Source: Saccharibacillus deserti
GTDB lineage: Bacteria; Bacillota; Bacilli; Paenibacillales; Paenibacillaceae
Direction: 5' to 3'
Assembly: GCF_013618475.1 (NCBI RefSeq)
Contig: NZ_JABJVN010000002.1
Coordinates: 744,001-808,000 of the forward strand
Length of the DNA stretch: 64,000 nucleotides
The notes below the pieces were generated by a model. That model was not told the DNA's origin. It did no database searches and saw only the letters and a program-made list of their open reading frames with translations. A program made the position numbers and the translations under genes. Positions 63,101 to 64,000 of the stretch are shown here, in pieces (within the stretch, counting starts at the first letter, position 1; the number at the start of each line of letters is the position of its first letter).

Positions 63101-63145
63101 TACGAAAAGGGGTTAGGAGGTTTTCTTCCTAGCCCCTTTTCGTAC
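63101..63145 (+). terminator. Terminator or attenuator between khpA and rimM
   Basis: The arms ACGAAAAGGGG(T)TAGGA and TCCTA(G)CCCCTTTTCGT (63102-63144) close a small loop, with one G-U wobble. It ends the ylxM-khpA transcript before a possible rimM promoter (TATAAT 63180-63185, weak -35). Confidence 0.75.
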
Positions 63146-63228
63146 ATGGTCAAGACTTTCTCGGCTAACGCCGCCCCTATATAATGTAAGAAAACTCCAG
63201 ACAAGAACCGAAAGGACAGAACCCAACC

Positions 63229-63762
63229 ATGAATCCGAATACCCAACCCGAATTTTTGAGTGTAGGCAAGATTGCCAATACGCACGGCATACGCGGAGAA
63301 TTGAGAATTTTTCCGTTTACCGATTTTCCCGAAATCCGTTTCGCCCAAGGCAAACAGCTTCTGCTGATTTCTCCGGAAGACGGAGCGATGCTGAAAGTGA
63401 AAATCGTAGGCTCCCGCGAGCAGAAGAATGTTTATGTCGTCAAACTGGACGGTTACGACAACATCAACCAGGTTGAGAAATACAAAGGCTGGGACGTCAA
63501 AGTACCGAAAGACGAAGCGGTCGAAGCCGAAGAAAATGCGTATTATTTCCATGAAATCATGGGCTGCAAAGTGTTGAACGAAACAGGCGAAGAACTGGGT
63601 CTGATTACCGATATTTTGACGCCGGGCGCCAATGATGTATGGGTAGTGAAAACAAAAGGCGGCAAAGAGCTGCTGATTCCGTTTATCGAAGATATCGTGA
63701 AAGACGTCAATATTGCCGAAAAAACGATACGGATCGAAGTCATGGAAGGACTGCTTGACTGA
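63229..63762 (+). CDS. rimM: Ribosome maturation factor RimM
   Basis: The 177-residue protein has N-terminal [24 protein letters not shown] and a PRC-barrel C-terminus ([26 protein letters not shown]). It binds S19 during 30S assembly. Its stop and the trmD start overlap by one base (TGATG). Confidence 0.95.
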   Translation: MNPNTQPEFLSVGKIANTHGIRGELRIFPFTDFPEIRFAQGKQLLLISPEDGAMLKVKIVGSREQKNVYVVKLDGYDNINQVEKYKGWDVKVPKDEAVEAEENAYYFHEIMGCKVLNETGEELGLITDILTPGANDVWVVKTKGGKELLIPFIEDIVKDVNIAEKTIRIEVMEGLLD

Positions 63763-64000
63763 TGCGGATCGACGTACTCACTTTGTTTCCGGAAATGTTC
63801 GAAGGCGTCTTCGGTGCCAGTATTCTCGGTAAAGCCAGAGACAAAGGCTTGGTGAAGCTGTCGGCGGTGAATTTCCGCGATTATTCCACCAATAAGCACG
63901 GACAGGTCGACGATACCCCTTACGGCGGAGGCGGAGGCATGGTGCTCAAGCCCGAGCCGATTTTTGCCGCGGTCGAAGATCTGCTGAGCCGCAGCGAATC
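63762..64000 (+). CDS. trmD: tRNA (guanine37-N1)-methyltransferase, 5' part
   Basis: The first 79 codons of TrmD are present; the gene runs off the window. [13 protein letters not shown] and [17 protein letters not shown] are the SPOUT-methyltransferase start. It methylates G37 of tRNAs to prevent frameshifting. Starts at ATG 63762, overlapping the rimM stop. Confidence 0.96.
   Translation, partial: MRIDVLTLFPEMFEGVFGASILGKARDKGLVKLSAVNFRDYSTNKHGQVDDTPYGGGGGMVLKPEPIFAAVEDLLSRSE

Noticed and set aside
1-64000. Search for CRISPR, IS elements, prophage, tRNA or rRNA
   Set aside because: No repeat array, transposase motif, phage gene or structured RNA gene was seen by eye.

Overview
The window looks like a chromosomal segment of a Gram-positive Bacillales bacterium of the Paenibacillaceae type. 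I infer this from strong AGGAGG-type ribosome sites, frequent TTG/GTG starts, and gene order. The order rsmD-coaD-ylbL/tmcAL-yceD-rpmF-fapR-plsX-fab-acpP-rnc-smc-ftsY-ylxM-ffh-rpsP-khpA-rimM-trmD is the Bacillales core order. High GC and many sugar hydrolases would fit Paenibacillus or Saccharibacillus, but genus is a guess. I see no prophage, insertion sequence, CRISPR array, rRNA or tRNA.

Left part (1-25 kb). It opens with the 3' end of a HelD-like helicase facing a chemoreceptor gene. A sugar block follows: an AraC regulator divergent from a GH31 alpha-xylosidase, then a large GH3 enzyme carrying an unusual insert. Next come an MBL-fold hydrolase, a MarR regulator, a two-component system divergent from a DUF418 membrane protein, a membrane-anchored DsbA-like thioredoxin, a macro-domain protein with a sugar-ester deacetylase, a VOC dioxygenase-like gene behind a clear operator, a doubly frameshifted zinc-ribbon membrane protein gene, ung, a HAD phosphatase, fumC, bstA and rpiA.

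Middle part (25-43 kb). The most interesting locus is 25948-28803. A cobalamin-binding protein has the W-x9-EH motif of CarH-type B12 photoreceptors plus the complete classical B12 signature. It overlaps a soluble hybrid histidine kinase (coiled coil, HisKA, HATPase, REC, HPt) that has no sensor or membrane domain of its own. The pair reads as a split B12/light-sensing phosphorelay. Then come an acetyltransferase, a MarR-MMPL exporter operon, a TetM-like ribosomal protection GTPase with no ordinary start codon, a GH13 glucosidase, a GH42 beta-galactosidase divergent from an AraC regulator, an SGNH esterase and an SMP-30 lactonase.

Right part (43-64 kb). This is core housekeeping: ribosome and tRNA modification, CoA synthesis, YlbL protease, and a type II fatty-acid operon under FapR with a near-perfect FapR operator. 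The fapR reading frame appears to start at ATC. The segment continues with RNase III, SMC, both signal-recognition GTPases, ribosomal protein S16, KhpA, RimM and the start of TrmD.

The carbohydrate genes are spread through ordinary metabolic genes and are controlled locally. Two AraC/hydrolase pairs are divergent, and several operators can be read directly (AraC-type direct repeats, OmpR-type repeats, MarR-type repeats, a FapR box).
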